A DNA stretch of 64,000 nucleotides from Candidatus Pelagibacter communis (GCF_001179945.1 NZ_CVSG01000075.1:1-64000), one strand, 5' to 3'. Counted from the stretch's first letter, positions 46,549-56,155 are shown. Made by a program: numbers and translations. The notes: generated by a model from the letters alone, not told the origin.

Positions 46549-47417
46549 AAAAATTGATAATTTTAATACCTGTTTTTAATGATTGGGAGTCTCTAGAAAA
46601 ATTAATTATTGAGATTAATGAAAATATAAAAGAATTTCAAAAGATTCATATTGAATGTCTTGTTGTTAATGATGCATCAACAATAAAGCAACCAATTTTA
46701 ATTAAACCATCTGTTATTAAATCAATCCAAATTTTGAACATGAGAGAGAATAGGGGACATGCCAGATGTAATGCTTTTGGAATAAGATATGTTTCTGAAA
46801 AAAAGGATTTTGATTATTTAATATTAATGGATGGCGATGGAGAAGATAGACCGATAGAATTAAAAAAATTAATTCAAAAAATTATAGAAGATCCAAATAA
46901 ATCGGTAGTAGCAAAAAGAATTAAAAGATCTGAAGGTCCTTTTTTTCAATTTCTATATTTCATGCACAAGCTAATCACATTAATATTTACAGGAAAGAAA
47001 ATAAATTTTGGAAATTATAGCTGCTTAATTAAACAAGATGTAAAAAAACTTTCTACTCAAGCTAGTTTGTGGAGTAGTTACTCTGGATCAGTAAAAAAAC
47101 ATCTAAATAATTTAAATGAGATAGAATCTGAAAGGGGCGCTAGATATTTTGGACCATCAAAAATGTCATTTATGAAACTTTTAACGCATTCTTTCTCAAT
47201 TATTGCAGTTTTCAAATTTCAAGTATTTTTAAGGTCATTATTATTCATTTTAACCTTGTCTCTCTTGAATCATAATCTCGACATTAACCTAAACTTTTTA
47301 ACTGCTTTAATTATAATATTTAATTTAATTATTTTAATTGTTTCTTTTAGAGAAAAAGAGGAAGAGCTTTTTAATAGCCAAGAAAATTTAGAAAGCAAAA
47401 AAGAGATAACACGCTAA
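46545..47417 (+). CDS. Family 2 glycosyltransferase, probable polyprenyl-phosphate sugar synthase
   Basis: The 290 residues have a GT2 domain with IILIPVFNDWESLEKLI, the nucleotide-binding VVNDAST (40-46) and the DxD-containing LILMDGDGEDRP (92-103), then two C-terminal hydrophobic segments (~220-275). That domain plan matches DPMS/GtrB-like enzymes, which charge polyprenyl phosphate with a sugar. Being coupled to a GT39-type transferase that uses such donors makes a two-gene donor-transferase pair likely. The sugar is unknown. The stop is followed by a 116-base gap with a short tandem repeat. Confidence 0.85.
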   Translation: MKKLIILIPVFNDWESLEKLIIEINENIKEFQKIHIECLVVNDASTIKQPILIKPSVIKSIQILNMRENRGHARCNAFGIRYVSEKKDFDYLILMDGDGEDRPIELKKLIQKIIEDPNKSVVAKRIKRSEGPFFQFLYFMHKLITLIFTGKKINFGNYSCLIKQDVKKLSTQASLWSSYSGSVKKHLNNLNEIESERGARYFGPSKMSFMKLLTHSFSIIAVFKFQVFLRSLLFILTLSLLNHNLDINLNFLTALIIIFNLIILIVSFREKEEELFNSQENLESKKEITR

Positions 47418-47542
47418 AAAGTTGTATTTAGAGTCTTAAATAGAATCAAAATAGAATCAAAAGGTGAACATTTGTCTAAGAATTTGATCTATTGTGGATA
47501 TTCTAAAACATAGGTAGTGTTGCAGTTTATCAGGTGAAAATT

Positions 47543-47902
47543 ATGAAAAAACTCAAATGTCATTGTGGTCAATTTAAAGCTGAAATAAATATTGATAATT
47601 TAGCTAAAGTCTTGAGATGCAATTGCTCCATTTGCAAAAGAAAAGGTGCAATAATGTCTATGGTTAGAAATGATGATTTTAAAATTGTTAAGGGAGAGGA
47701 TAAATTATCTCTTTATCAATTTCATACAAAAGTTGCAAAACACTACTTTTGCTCTATTTGCGGAATTTATACGCATCACAATCCAAGATCTAATCCGTCT
47801 ATGACAGGTTTCAATTTAGGTTGTGTAGAAGATATTGATACATTAGACCTTAAAAACGTTGAGATTAACGACGGAAAAAATCATCCTCTAGATAAAAATT
47901 AA
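47543..47902 (+). CDS. GFA/CENP-V-family zinc protein
   Basis: The 119-residue protein (from ATG 47543; an in-frame GTG lies at 47534) shows the zinc ligands of the glutathione-dependent formaldehyde-activating fold: Cys6 and Cys8 (KCHCGQ), Cys26, Cys28 and Cys31 (RCNCSICKRKG), and Cys70 and Cys73 (YFCSICGIYTHHNPR). GFA itself acts on S-hydroxymethylglutathione formation, but most family members have unknown roles. SAR11 oxidises methylated compounds and so produces formaldehyde, making a role there conceivable but unproven. The next gene starts one base after the stop. Confidence 0.85.
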   Translation: MKKLKCHCGQFKAEINIDNLAKVLRCNCSICKRKGAIMSMVRNDDFKIVKGEDKLSLYQFHTKVAKHYFCSICGIYTHHNPRSNPSMTGFNLGCVEDIDTLDLKNVEINDGKNHPLDKN

Positions 47903-47903
47903 G

Positions 47904-48824
47904 ATGCACTCCAAAAAGTTGAACTTTAATAATAAAGTAAAAAAAAAATATCTTCAATTCATAGAGACACAAGAAATTTTATCAGAGCCTTTTAGAGATA
48001 AAATAGGACAACTAAAAAAATTTTTTTTACCGATAAGCAAAAAGATTTTTGAACATAAAATTAAAAAAAAAAAAACACTAGTTGTTGGTTTGACTGGAGG
48101 TCAAGGTTCAGGAAAATCAACAATTTCTAATATTTTGAAAATTATTTTAAAAGAGATGTACGAACTTAATACAGTCATATTTTCCATTGATGATTTTTAT
48201 AAAACTTTAAATGAGAGAAAAAAAATGGCAAAAAAAGTAAATCCGCTTTTTCTTACAAGAGGAGTACCAGGTACTCATGATACCAAATTACTTTTCAGCT
48301 GTCTAAAAAAATTAAAAAATTTTACTCAACCAAATCTGTATATTCCAAAATTTGATAAATCTATGGATGATAGAAGTCCAAAAAAAAAATGGCAAAAAAT
48401 AACTAATAAACCAGACATTGTAATATTTGAGGGATGGTGTGTCGCGGCAACACCACAAAAAAAAAAAGATTTAATAGTTCCAATAAATATATTAGAAAAA
48501 GAGAGCGATAAAAAAAAAATATGGAGAAGTCGGGTTAATGCAGAACTCAAAACTAATTATAAAAAGATATTTAAATTAATTGATTTAAAAATATTTTTAA
48601 AGGTACCTAGTTTTGATTACGTTTATAAGTGGAGACTTTTACAAGAAAAAAAACTAAGAATGACTTCTAAAGGAAAAAAAACGATGAACGATATTCAGAT
48701 TAAAAATTTTATTATGCACTATGAAAGGCTAACAAAACATATGTTAAAAAATTTAAAAAGAAAATCTGATTTTACAATTAATATTGACAAAAAGCATCGA
48801 TTGAAAAGTATGAAAATTAATTAA
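47904..48824 (+). CDS. D-glycerate 3-kinase (plant-type GLYK)
   Basis: The 306-residue P-loop kinase of the uridine/pantothenate-kinase-like fold has Walker A in GLTGGQGSGKSTISNIL (GGQGSGKS at 65-72), SIDDFYKTLNERKKMAKKV, LFLTRGVPGTHDTKLL and IVIFEGWCVAATPQ. The RGVPGTHD motif and FEGWC are typical of plant and cyanobacterial glycerate 3-kinases. It returns glycerate from glycolate or serine breakdown to 3-phosphoglycerate. An A13 run lies in the Walker A approach (48063-48075). Confidence 0.85.
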   Translation: MHSKKLNFNNKVKKKYLQFIETQEILSEPFRDKIGQLKKFFLPISKKIFEHKIKKKKTLVVGLTGGQGSGKSTISNILKIILKEMYELNTVIFSIDDFYKTLNERKKMAKKVNPLFLTRGVPGTHDTKLLFSCLKKLKNFTQPNLYIPKFDKSMDDRSPKKKWQKITNKPDIVIFEGWCVAATPQKKKDLIVPINILEKESDKKKIWRSRVNAELKTNYKKIFKLIDLKIFLKVPSFDYVYKWRLLQEKKLRMTSKGKKTMNDIQIKNFIMHYERLTKHMLKNLKRKSDFTINIDKKHRLKSMKIN

Positions 48825-48825
48825 A

Positions 48826-50115
48826 ATGAAAAAAATTGTTATTACCTTTTTTTTAGCTCTACATTTTATGAGTCTCGAAGCGAGTGAAAATTTCAAATTT
48901 TATTTACAAAAAGCAATAAGTAATAATTTAGAATTAAATGCAGAAAGAAAAAATTTAGAGTCAGCTAAACAAGATAAGAATATATCAAGAAGTGAATTTT
49001 TACCAAGTATTACTATTTCTGGAGATCAAACTAGCACCACCTCAACTAGCAGAACTAATCAGAGTGGAGCCAGTTTAGCAGACTCAAATTCGGATACTGA
49101 AAATAAAATTATATCTTTAGAACAAGTAATTTTTTCTGGTTTTAAAGGGGTTAATACCTTCAAAAAATCTGAACTTAAAACCCAAAAAGCAATTTTAAAA
49201 TTAAAACAATTAGAACAGCAAATAATTTTTGAAACTGCTTTTGCTTATTTTGACTATATTTTTAAATATAATAACGAAAAATTTAATTTTTCTAATGTTA
49301 ATTTATTTGAGAGACAGGTAGAATTTGATAATGCAAGATTGCAAAAGGGAGAAATTACTTTAACTGATTTAGCACAATCAGAATCATCTTTGGCTGGTGC
49401 AAATGCAAATTTGATTAAAGCAAAAACTGAGCTTCTTTCTTCAATTACAAATTTCGAAAGAATTACAGGAGAAAAAATACCAAGCTTTGAAAATTTAAAT
49501 CAAAAAGTTCTCGTTAATTTACCAAATACCTTAAATAGCTCCTTAGATCAATCAAGCCTTAAAAATTTAACGCTTTTAATTTCTAGATTAGATTACGAAA
49601 TTTCAATAAAAGAGTTAAATATTGAAAGAGCTAGACTTTCTCCCAAAGCTTCAATTAAAGTCTCAAAATCTGAAAACAAAGATTTTAGTTCAACAATAGA
49701 TGAAAAAAACGATGAGACAGTTAAAGCAACTATTACCTGGCCAATAATAAAAGGCGGAGAAAATATTTCATCGATTAAAAAATCTTCATTAGAAAAACAA
49801 CGATTTCAACTACTTCTGAAGGATACAAAAAACAAAGTCTTATCAGAAACCTCAAACTCTTGGTCTAATTACCAATCATCAAAAAGTGTGTTAGACGCCA
49901 CAAAAGCCCAATTAAAAGCTGCAGAAATAGCTAACGAGGGTATTACACTTGAATATGATTCAGGTAACACGCGTACAACATTAGAAGTTATTCAATCAAG
50001 AAGTCTTCTTTTGGAAGCTCGGATAGCTCATTCTAAAGCTCAAAGGGACTACATTGTTTCACAATTTGAGCTTGCAAAGCAAATAGGCTTTCTCTCACAA
50101 AAATCCGTTAAATAG
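48826..50115 (+). CDS. tolC: TolC-family outer membrane efflux protein
   Basis: The 429-residue protein has a signal peptide (KKIVITFFLALHFMSLEA, cleavage near 20) and two OEP repeats with long coiled-coil hairpins (~25-215 and ~235-425). Typical TolC patterns are SEFLPSITISGDQ, LEQVIFSGFKG, FDNARLQKGEITLTDLAQSE and LEYDSGNTRTTLEVIQSRSL. It would form the trimeric outer-membrane and periplasmic tunnel of type I secretion or tripartite efflux. No inner-membrane partner lies adjacent, so it probably serves pumps encoded elsewhere. Confidence 0.9.
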   Translation: MKKIVITFFLALHFMSLEASENFKFYLQKAISNNLELNAERKNLESAKQDKNISRSEFLPSITISGDQTSTTSTSRTNQSGASLADSNSDTENKIISLEQVIFSGFKGVNTFKKSELKTQKAILKLKQLEQQIIFETAFAYFDYIFKYNNEKFNFSNVNLFERQVEFDNARLQKGEITLTDLAQSESSLAGANANLIKAKTELLSSITNFERITGEKIPSFENLNQKVLVNLPNTLNSSLDQSSLKNLTLLISRLDYEISIKELNIERARLSPKASIKVSKSENKDFSSTIDEKNDETVKATITWPIIKGGENISSIKKSSLEKQRFQLLLKDTKNKVLSETSNSWSNYQSSKSVLDATKAQLKAAEIANEGITLEYDSGNTRTTLEVIQSRSLLLEARIAHSKAQRDYIVSQFELAKQIGFLSQKSVK

Positions 50116-50143
50116 AGGCCTTCTTTTAAGGCCTTGAAAAAAA

Positions 50144-50158
50144 GAACAAAATGTGTAC
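50144..50158. promoter_or_regulatory. Candidate alphaproteobacterial LexA (SOS) box before recA
   Basis: GAACAAAATGTGTAC matches the reverse complement of the direct-repeat GTTC-N7-GTTC operator known from Caulobacter and Rhizobium recA, with spacing of seven and two mismatches from a GAACAAAATGAGAAC-like site. It lies 39 bases before the recA ATG, between possible -35 and -10 elements, where a repressor would act. Whether this lineage has LexA is not visible here. Confidence 0.5.
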
Positions 50159-50196
50159 ATTTATATTAACGATTCGAATAATAAAAAGGATAAAAT

Positions 50197-51300
50197 ATGA
50201 CAAAAAATAACTTAAAAGTGGTTAAAACTGATAATAAAAAACAACAAGAATTAAAGGAAAAAAACAAGTCTTTAGAGGCTGCAATAAGCCAAATAGATCA
50301 AAATTTTGGAAAAGGCTCAGTAATGAGGCTTGGACAACAGCAAGCGTTAGATGTGGAGGCTATTTCAACTGGATCTTTAAGCTTAGACTTAGCTCTTGGT
50401 ATTGGAGGCCTACCAAAAGGAAGAATTATTGAGATTTATGGCCCAGAATCATCAGGTAAAACTACTTTAGCTTTACAAGTAGTAGCTGAAGCTCAAAAAG
50501 CTGGTGGAATATGCGCATTTGTTGATGCTGAGCATGCTATGGACCCAGTTTATGCTAAAAAACTAGGTGTAAAAACTGAGGAATTATTAATCTCCCAACC
50601 AGATACAGGAGAACAAGCCTTAGAAATAACTGACACACTAATAAAATCTGGATCAATTTCAGTTTTAGTAGTGGACTCAGTCGCAGCATTAACCCCTAAG
50701 GCTGAGTTAGAGGGAGAAATGGGAGATCACCATGTGGGTCTTCAATCTAGATTGATGAGTCAAGCATTAAGAAAAATTACAGGGTCAGTTTCTAAATCAA
50801 ATACAATGGTAATATTTATTAACCAAATAAGAATGAAAATTGGTGTTATGTTTGGTAATCCGGAAACTACATCAGGTGGTAATGCTCTTAAGTTTTATTC
50901 ATCCGTAAGAATGGACATAAGAAGAATAGGGGCAATTAAAGAAAAAGATCAGATCATAGGTAACTCAACTAGGGTAAAAGTGATTAAGAATAAAGTTGCA
51001 CCACCTTTTAAAGTTGTTGAGTTCGATCTCATGTATGGAAAAGGAATAAGTAAATTAGGTGAATTAATTGATCTTGGGACTAAGGCTGGAGTTGTTGAAA
51101 AATCTGGAGCTTGGTACGCATATAAAGGTGATAAAATAGGCCAAGGTAGAGAAAACGCAAAATTTTACCTTCAAAAAAATCCTAACGTTGCAGCAGAAAT
51201 AGAAAAAACTATTAGAGATGAAGCTTCAGCGATAAGTAAAGAATTAGAGGGAAACCCTTCGTCTAAAGAAAAAATTAGTGATAAAAAAGAAGAAGAATAA
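50197..51300 (+). CDS. recA: Recombinase RecA
   Basis: The 367 residues contain Walker A GPESSGKT (82-89), the MAW segment, [20 protein letters not shown] and [17 protein letters not shown], the L2 DNA-binding loop region [20 protein letters not shown], and an acidic C-terminus (DKKEEE). An N-terminal extension of ~15 lysine-rich residues precedes the usual start [20 protein letters not shown]. RecA drives strand exchange and self-cleavage of LexA-like repressors. A candidate SOS box lies upstream and a terminator-like hairpin follows. Confidence 0.98.
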   Translation: MTKNNLKVVKTDNKKQQELKEKNKSLEAAISQIDQNFGKGSVMRLGQQQALDVEAISTGSLSLDLALGIGGLPKGRIIEIYGPESSGKTTLALQVVAEAQKAGGICAFVDAEHAMDPVYAKKLGVKTEELLISQPDTGEQALEITDTLIKSGSISVLVVDSVAALTPKAELEGEMGDHHVGLQSRLMSQALRKITGSVSKSNTMVIFINQIRMKIGVMFGNPETTSGGNALKFYSSVRMDIRRIGAIKEKDQIIGNSTRVKVIKNKVAPPFKVVEFDLMYGKGISKLGELIDLGTKAGVVEKSGAWYAYKGDKIGQGRENAKFYLQKNPNVAAEIEKTIRDEASAISKELEGNPSSKEKISDKKEEE

Positions 51301-51318
51301 ATTTTTCGCCATCATTTC

Positions 51319-51348
51319 AACGGGAGGTTTAATAAAGCCTCCCGTTTC
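51319..51348 (+). terminator. Terminator-like hairpin after recA
   Basis: AACGGGAGGTTT (51319-51330) pairs with AAGCCTCCCGTT (51335-51346) around AATA, a 12-base-pair stem with one G-U pair, 18 bases after the recA stop. The T tail is short (TTTCTC), so termination efficiency is uncertain, but it marks the likely recA 3' end. Confidence 0.75.
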
Positions 51349-51474
51349 TCATAACACCTCAACTTAAAATTGATAAAATCAATATTTAGTATTTAAAAAA
51401 ACTAGTGTCAAAAAAAGCAGTGTACAATCTAGTTCAGATTGGTTTTAATTAATAAATAAAAAAAAGGGGGAAAA
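51349..51474 (+). promoter_or_regulatory. Leader of the aldehyde dehydrogenase gene with two inverted repeats
   Basis: The 126 bases hold ATTGAT-AAA-ATCAAT (51369-51383) and CAATCT-AGTTC-AGATTG (51425-51441), each a 6-base inverted repeat, and a purine-rich ribosome site (AAAAGGGGG) just before the ATG. I cannot tell whether the repeats are operator sites or RNA stems. No known riboswitch is recognised. Confidence 0.35.
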
Positions 51475-53028
51475 ATGAGTACACAACAAGCATCAAGCTC
51501 GAAAGTGTCTTCATCTTTAGATACCTCTCATTTGAAGGTTAAATTTCCATTTAAAGCTAAATATGGAAACTACATTAACGGAAAATTTGTAGAACCTAAA
51601 TCTGGAAAGTATTTTGATAATACTACTCCTATCACTAATGAAGTTATCTGTAAGGTGCCACGATCGAATGATAAAGACGTAGATTTCGCTCTAGACGCAG
51701 CCCACGCAGCATTTCCTGCATGGGGAAAAACATCAATCACAGAGAGATCAAATATACTCTTGAAGATTGCTGATGTTATAGAGAAAAATCTAAATGTTTT
51801 AGCTACAGCAGAATGTTTAGACAATGGTAAGCCAATAAGAGAATGTATGGCTGCAGATTTACCTTTGGTAATTGATCATTGGAGATATTTTGCAGGAGTT
51901 ATAAGAGCTGAGGAAGGTTCAGTTGCTGAAATCAGCAATAGCGAATATTCTTACCACATACCAGAACCATTAGGCGTAGTTGGTCAGATTATACCTTGGA
52001 ACTTCCCATTATTAATGGCTACATGGAAACTAGCTCCAGCATTGGCAGCAGGAAACTGTGTGGTATTAAAACCGGCTGAACAAACACCAGCATCTATAAT
52101 GCTTTTAATGGAACTTATTGGAGATCTATTACCAGCAGGTGTCGTTAACGTTGTAAGTGGATATGGTCTTGAAGCGGGTAAACCATTAGCTTCTTCAAAA
52201 AGAATTAAGAAGATTGCTTTTACAGGTGAAACTACTACTGGACGTTTGATTATGCAGTATGCATCTCAAAACTTAATTCCTATTACTTTGGAATTAGGTG
52301 GTAAATCGCCAAATATCTTCTTTGAAGATGTTATGGCTAAAGATGATGACTTCTTTGATAAATGTTTAGAAGGTTTTGCTATGTTTACGCTTAATCAAGG
52401 AGAAGTTTGTACTTGTCCAAGTAGAGCTTTAATTCAAAAATCTATCTATGATAAATTTATGGAGAAAGCGATTGCTAGAACTAAAGCAGTGAAACAAGAC
52501 AATCCTTTAAAAATGGAAACTATGATCGGAGCTCAAGCCTCACTAGAACAAATGGAAAAAATTAAGTCTTATTTAGACTTAGGCAAAAAAGAAGGTGCCA
52601 AAGTTCTATGTGGTGGAAGCGAAGCTAAGATTAACAGTGGTTTAGAAAAAGGAAACTATATCCAACCGACAATTTTCGAAGGTAAAAACAATATGCGAAT
52701 ATTCCAAGAGGAAATCTTTGGACCAGTTGTATCAGTTACAACATTTAAAGATGAGAAAGAAGCATTAGAAATAGCTAATGACACTCTATATGGATTAGGA
52801 GCAGGTGTTTGGACTAGAGACGGAAACATTGCATACAGAATGGGTAGAGGTATTGAAGCAGGTAGGGTTTGGACAAACTGCTACCATGCATATCCTGCAC
52901 ACGCTGCATTTGGTGGATACAAACAATCTGGTATCGGAAGAGAGACTCACAAAATGATGTTAAATCATTACAGACAAGTGAAGAATTTACACGTGTCTTA
53001 CAGTGAGAAAAAATTAGGCTTCTTTTAA
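51475..53028 (+). CDS. NAD(P)-dependent aldehyde dehydrogenase (acetaldehyde type, ExaC/AldB-like)
   Basis: The 517 residues show [36 protein letters not shown], the NAD-binding [12 protein letters not shown], the general-base glutamate in [16 protein letters not shown] and the nucleophile Cys312 in [11 protein letters not shown]. The [10 protein letters not shown] pattern and the DUF779 gene that follows are shared with acetaldehyde and short-chain aldehyde dehydrogenases of the ExaC/AcoD group, so such substrates are likely. Length matches (about 506). It lies between recA and alaS, which are adjacent in many relatives. Confidence 0.92.
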   Translation: MSTQQASSSKVSSSLDTSHLKVKFPFKAKYGNYINGKFVEPKSGKYFDNTTPITNEVICKVPRSNDKDVDFALDAAHAAFPAWGKTSITERSNILLKIADVIEKNLNVLATAECLDNGKPIRECMAADLPLVIDHWRYFAGVIRAEEGSVAEISNSEYSYHIPEPLGVVGQIIPWNFPLLMATWKLAPALAAGNCVVLKPAEQTPASIMLLMELIGDLLPAGVVNVVSGYGLEAGKPLASSKRIKKIAFTGETTTGRLIMQYASQNLIPITLELGGKSPNIFFEDVMAKDDDFFDKCLEGFAMFTLNQGEVCTCPSRALIQKSIYDKFMEKAIARTKAVKQDNPLKMETMIGAQASLEQMEKIKSYLDLGKKEGAKVLCGGSEAKINSGLEKGNYIQPTIFEGKNNMRIFQEEIFGPVVSVTTFKDEKEALEIANDTLYGLGAGVWTRDGNIAYRMGRGIEAGRVWTNCYHAYPAHAAFGGYKQSGIGRETHKMMLNHYRQVKNLHVSYSEKKLGFF

Positions 53029-53043
53029 CCAATAATATATAAT

Positions 53044-53068
53044 GGCCCATGATTCTAAATCATGGGCC
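53044..53068 (+). other. Perfect hairpin between aldehyde dehydrogenase and DUF779 gene
   Basis: GGCCCATGATT (53044-53054) pairs exactly with AATCATGGGCC (53058-53068) around the loop CTA. There is no T run, so a plain terminator is unlikely; it may stabilise the upstream mRNA 3' end or lower downstream expression. The in-frame ATG at 53062 is inside the stem, which argues for the ATG at 53080 as DUF779 start. Confidence 0.7.
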
Positions 53069-53079
53069 GAAACATAGAA

Positions 53080-53436
53080 ATGAAAGTATCATTTACATTA
53101 TCAGCAAAGAAATTATTAAATGAAATCAAAGAAGTTCACGGAGACGACCTTTTATTTCACCAATCAGGAGGATGCTGCGACGGCAGCGCACCTATGTGCT
53201 TTCCAGCAAAAGAATATCAAGTAGGAAATAGTGATGTAAAGCTGGGAGAAGTAGATGGAACCCCTTTTTATATGAATGAGGATCAATATGAAAAATGGAA
53301 ACATACAGATTTGACTATTGATGCTGTTAAGGGAATTGGAGGCATGTTTTCACTAGATAATGGAACAGGGCAAAGATTTTTAACAAAATCTGAAATTTGC
53401 GTTGTAGTAGACAACGATAAAAAAGCTACAAACTAA
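53080..53436 (+). CDS. DUF779 protein, partner of aldehyde dehydrogenase
   Basis: The 118-residue protein contains the DUF779 core HQSGGCCDGSAPMCFPAKEY with clustered Cys32, Cys33 and Cys40, and a C-terminal GQRFLTKSEICVVV. DUF779 genes are commonly found directly after ExaC-type aldehyde dehydrogenases, as here, but their function is unknown; a metal- or cofactor-related role is suggested only by the cysteines. I start at ATG 53080, because an upstream in-frame ATG (53062) lies inside a strong hairpin and adds only an unusual GRNIE segment. Confidence 0.85.
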   Translation: MKVSFTLSAKKLLNEIKEVHGDDLLFHQSGGCCDGSAPMCFPAKEYQVGNSDVKLGEVDGTPFYMNEDQYEKWKHTDLTIDAVKGIGGMFSLDNGTGQRFLTKSEICVVVDNDKKATN

Positions 53437-53479
53437 TCTCTTTATAGACAAGTTCTAAAATATCTGTATTTAATTAAAT

Positions 53480-56155
53480 ATGGGTCAAATTTTACTTACA
53501 GATGTTAGGAAAAAATTCTTAGATTACTTTCAAAAAAACAATCATAAGATTGTAGACTCCAGCAACTTAGTTCCAAACAATGATCCTACTCTGATGTTCA
53601 CCAACTCAGGCATGGTTCAATTCAAAAATGTTTTCACAGGTTTAGAAAAAAGAGATTATAAAACAGCTACAACATCTCAAAAATGTGTAAGAGCTGGTGG
53701 AAAACATAATGATTTAGAAAACGTAGGATACACACCAAGACACCATACTTTTTTTGAAATGCTTGGAAATTTTTCCTTTGGAGACTACTTTAAAGAGCAG
53801 GCAATTATTCATGCTTGGAATTTATTAACAAAAGATTTTCAATTGCCAAAAGAAAAACTTTCTGTAACAGTTTACCATGAGGATGTAGAGTCATATAAAC
53901 TTTGGAAAAAAATAGCAGGTTTAAGTGATGACAAAATAATAAAAATAGCAACTTCAGATAACTTTTGGTCAATGGGAGACACTGGTCCGTGTGGTCCTTG
54001 CTCAGAAATTTTCTACGATCACGGCGAAAAATTAAAAGGAGGACCTCCAGGAAGCCCAGATGAGGATGGAGATAGATTTATTGAGATATGGAATTTAGTA
54101 TTTATGCAGTACGAGCAAATTTCAAAAGATAAAAGAATAAATTTACCAAAACCATCAGTAGATACTGGAATGGGCCTTGAACGAATGACAGCTGTCCTTC
54201 AAGGGACCCATGATAATTATAAGATCGATCACTTTAAAAAAATTATGGGTGCATCTTCCGATTTATTGAAGTCGCCCATAAATGTGTCAACTATTGCGAG
54301 TCATAGAGTTATTGCAGATCATTTAAGGGCTAGCAGTTTTTTAATTGCTGAAGGAATATTGCCTTCTAATGAAGGAAGAGGATATGTTTTAAGAAGAATT
54401 ATGAGGCGTGGGATGAGACATGCTCATTCTTTAGGAAGCAAAGATCCTGTTTTTTATAAGTTATTTGATATTTTATTAAATGAAATGAAAAGTAGTTATC
54501 CTGAATTAATTACTGGTAAAGAATTAATAATAGAGACTTTAAAAAATGAGGAAGAAAAATTTTCTTCTCTATTAGAACGAGGAATGAAAATACTTGATGA
54601 AAATTTGACTAAAGTTTTAAATAAAACCTTTCCAGGATCAACAGCGTTTAAATTATATGATACTTATGGTTTCCCTTTAGATCTAACTGCCGACATTTTA
54701 AAAGGGAAGGGTATTAAAGTAGATAATGTTGGTTTTGAAAAGGAGATGGAAAAAAGTAAAGCTCTTGCGCGAGCCAATTGGAAAGGGTCTGGAGATAGGT
54801 CTGTAGAAGAAAGATGGTTTAAAATAAGGGAAGAAATAAATCCAACTGAATTTTTAGGTTATGAATTCGATAAAGCAGAAGGTGTTGTTATCAAGATTTT
54901 AAAAGACGGTAAGTTTGTAGCCTCAGCTAGCGCTGGAGATGAAGTAGAAATTATAACAAATCAAACCCCTTTTTACGGAGAGTCAGGAGGTCAAGTTGGT
55001 GATCAAGGTTATATTTTTAATTCAAATTGTAAAATAAAGATTAATGATACACAGAAAAAAATGGGAGATTTATTTGTTCATTATGGAAAAATTGAAAAAG
55101 GCTCAATATCAATTAGCCAAAACGTTAATTTAGAAATAGATGTTTTAAAAAGAAATAACTCTAAAGCTTATCATTCAGCAACTCATTTATTACACGAATC
55201 ATTAAGAAGAACTTTAGGAAAACATGTCACTCAAAAAGGTTCATTAGTTTCACCAGAGAGGCTAAGATTTGATTTTAGTCATAATAAACCCATTGAAAAA
55301 GATGAAATGACAAAAATAAATAAAATTGTTAATGAAATTGTAGTTGGCTCTACTGATGTACAGACAAGAATAATGACCCCAAAAGAAGCAGTAGGCATGG
55401 GCGCATTAGCATTATTTGGTGAAAAATACGGAGAAGAAGTGAGAGTGGTTTTTATGGGTAAGGAAAACAACGGTTTTTTCTCAACTGAATTATGTGGAGG
55501 CACTCACGTTAAAAACACTAAAGAGGTTGGTAAATTTAAAGTTATAAGCCAGTCTTCGATTGCCTCAGGAGTTAGGAGAGTTGAGGCATTAAGAGATAAA
55601 CAATTAGAAGTTTATGAAAAAACGCAAAAACAAGATAAATCCCAAAAAGAGTTAAATTTAAAGGATGAGATTACATTAATTAAAAAAGAATTACAAAAAC
55701 TAAAAATAAATCCAGATTATAAAGATAATTTAAATTTAACCGAAAACTTAAAAAATTTAAATAAACAGCTAAACAAAGTAAAAATTGAAAGAGTAAAAAA
55801 AGATAAAAGCAAAAATATAATACAAGACAAAAAAATTGGAGATATAATAATTCGAGAACAAGTTTTGAAAGATTTTCCTCCTAAAGAATTAAGAAACATT
55901 ATAGATGAAGGAAAAAAAGATATTAAATCAGGGATAGTAGTAGTTATTTCCACTTTTGAAGATAAGGTCGGTTTAGCTGTAGGTATAACTAAAGATTTAA
56001 CCTCAAAATATGATGCTGTTGATTTTGTAAAAGCTGCTTCTGTTATTCTAGGAGGTAAAGGAGGAGGAGGTAGAAAAGATTTTGCTCAAGCAGGGGGGGT
56101 AGATAAAGACAAAATTAAAGAGGCTTTTAAAGAAATTTCTAAAAAAATTAGTTAA
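53480..56155 (+). CDS. alaS: Alanyl-tRNA synthetase
   Basis: The 891 residues comprise the class II catalytic core ([60 protein letters not shown]), the editing domain with zinc-site residues [16 protein letters not shown] and [14 protein letters not shown], and a C-terminal domain with [16 protein letters not shown]. All are intact. A Lys-rich helical stretch (~715-790) is more charged than in other AlaS proteins. It is followed by convergent icd overlapping by eight bases. Confidence 0.97.
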   Translation: MGQILLTDVRKKFLDYFQKNNHKIVDSSNLVPNNDPTLMFTNSGMVQFKNVFTGLEKRDYKTATTSQKCVRAGGKHNDLENVGYTPRHHTFFEMLGNFSFGDYFKEQAIIHAWNLLTKDFQLPKEKLSVTVYHEDVESYKLWKKIAGLSDDKIIKIATSDNFWSMGDTGPCGPCSEIFYDHGEKLKGGPPGSPDEDGDRFIEIWNLVFMQYEQISKDKRINLPKPSVDTGMGLERMTAVLQGTHDNYKIDHFKKIMGASSDLLKSPINVSTIASHRVIADHLRASSFLIAEGILPSNEGRGYVLRRIMRRGMRHAHSLGSKDPVFYKLFDILLNEMKSSYPELITGKELIIETLKNEEEKFSSLLERGMKILDENLTKVLNKTFPGSTAFKLYDTYGFPLDLTADILKGKGIKVDNVGFEKEMEKSKALARANWKGSGDRSVEERWFKIREEINPTEFLGYEFDKAEGVVIKILKDGKFVASASAGDEVEIITNQTPFYGESGGQVGDQGYIFNSNCKIKINDTQKKMGDLFVHYGKIEKGSISISQNVNLEIDVLKRNNSKAYHSATHLLHESLRRTLGKHVTQKGSLVSPERLRFDFSHNKPIEKDEMTKINKIVNEIVVGSTDVQTRIMTPKEAVGMGALALFGEKYGEEVRVVFMGKENNGFFSTELCGGTHVKNTKEVGKFKVISQSSIASGVRRVEALRDKQLEVYEKTQKQDKSQKELNLKDEITLIKKELQKLKINPDYKDNLNLTENLKNLNKQLNKVKIERVKKDKSKNIIQDKKIGDIIIREQVLKDFPPKELRNIIDEGKKDIKSGIVVVISTFEDKVGLAVGITKDLTSKYDAVDFVKAASVILGGKGGGGRKDFAQAGGVDKDKIKEAFKEISKKIS

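Noticed and set aside
50116-50134. Hairpin AGGCCTT/AAGGCCT after the TolC-like gene
   Set aside because: A real 7-base stem but it is followed by purines, not a T run, so I do not call a rightward terminator; it could be a weak processing stem.
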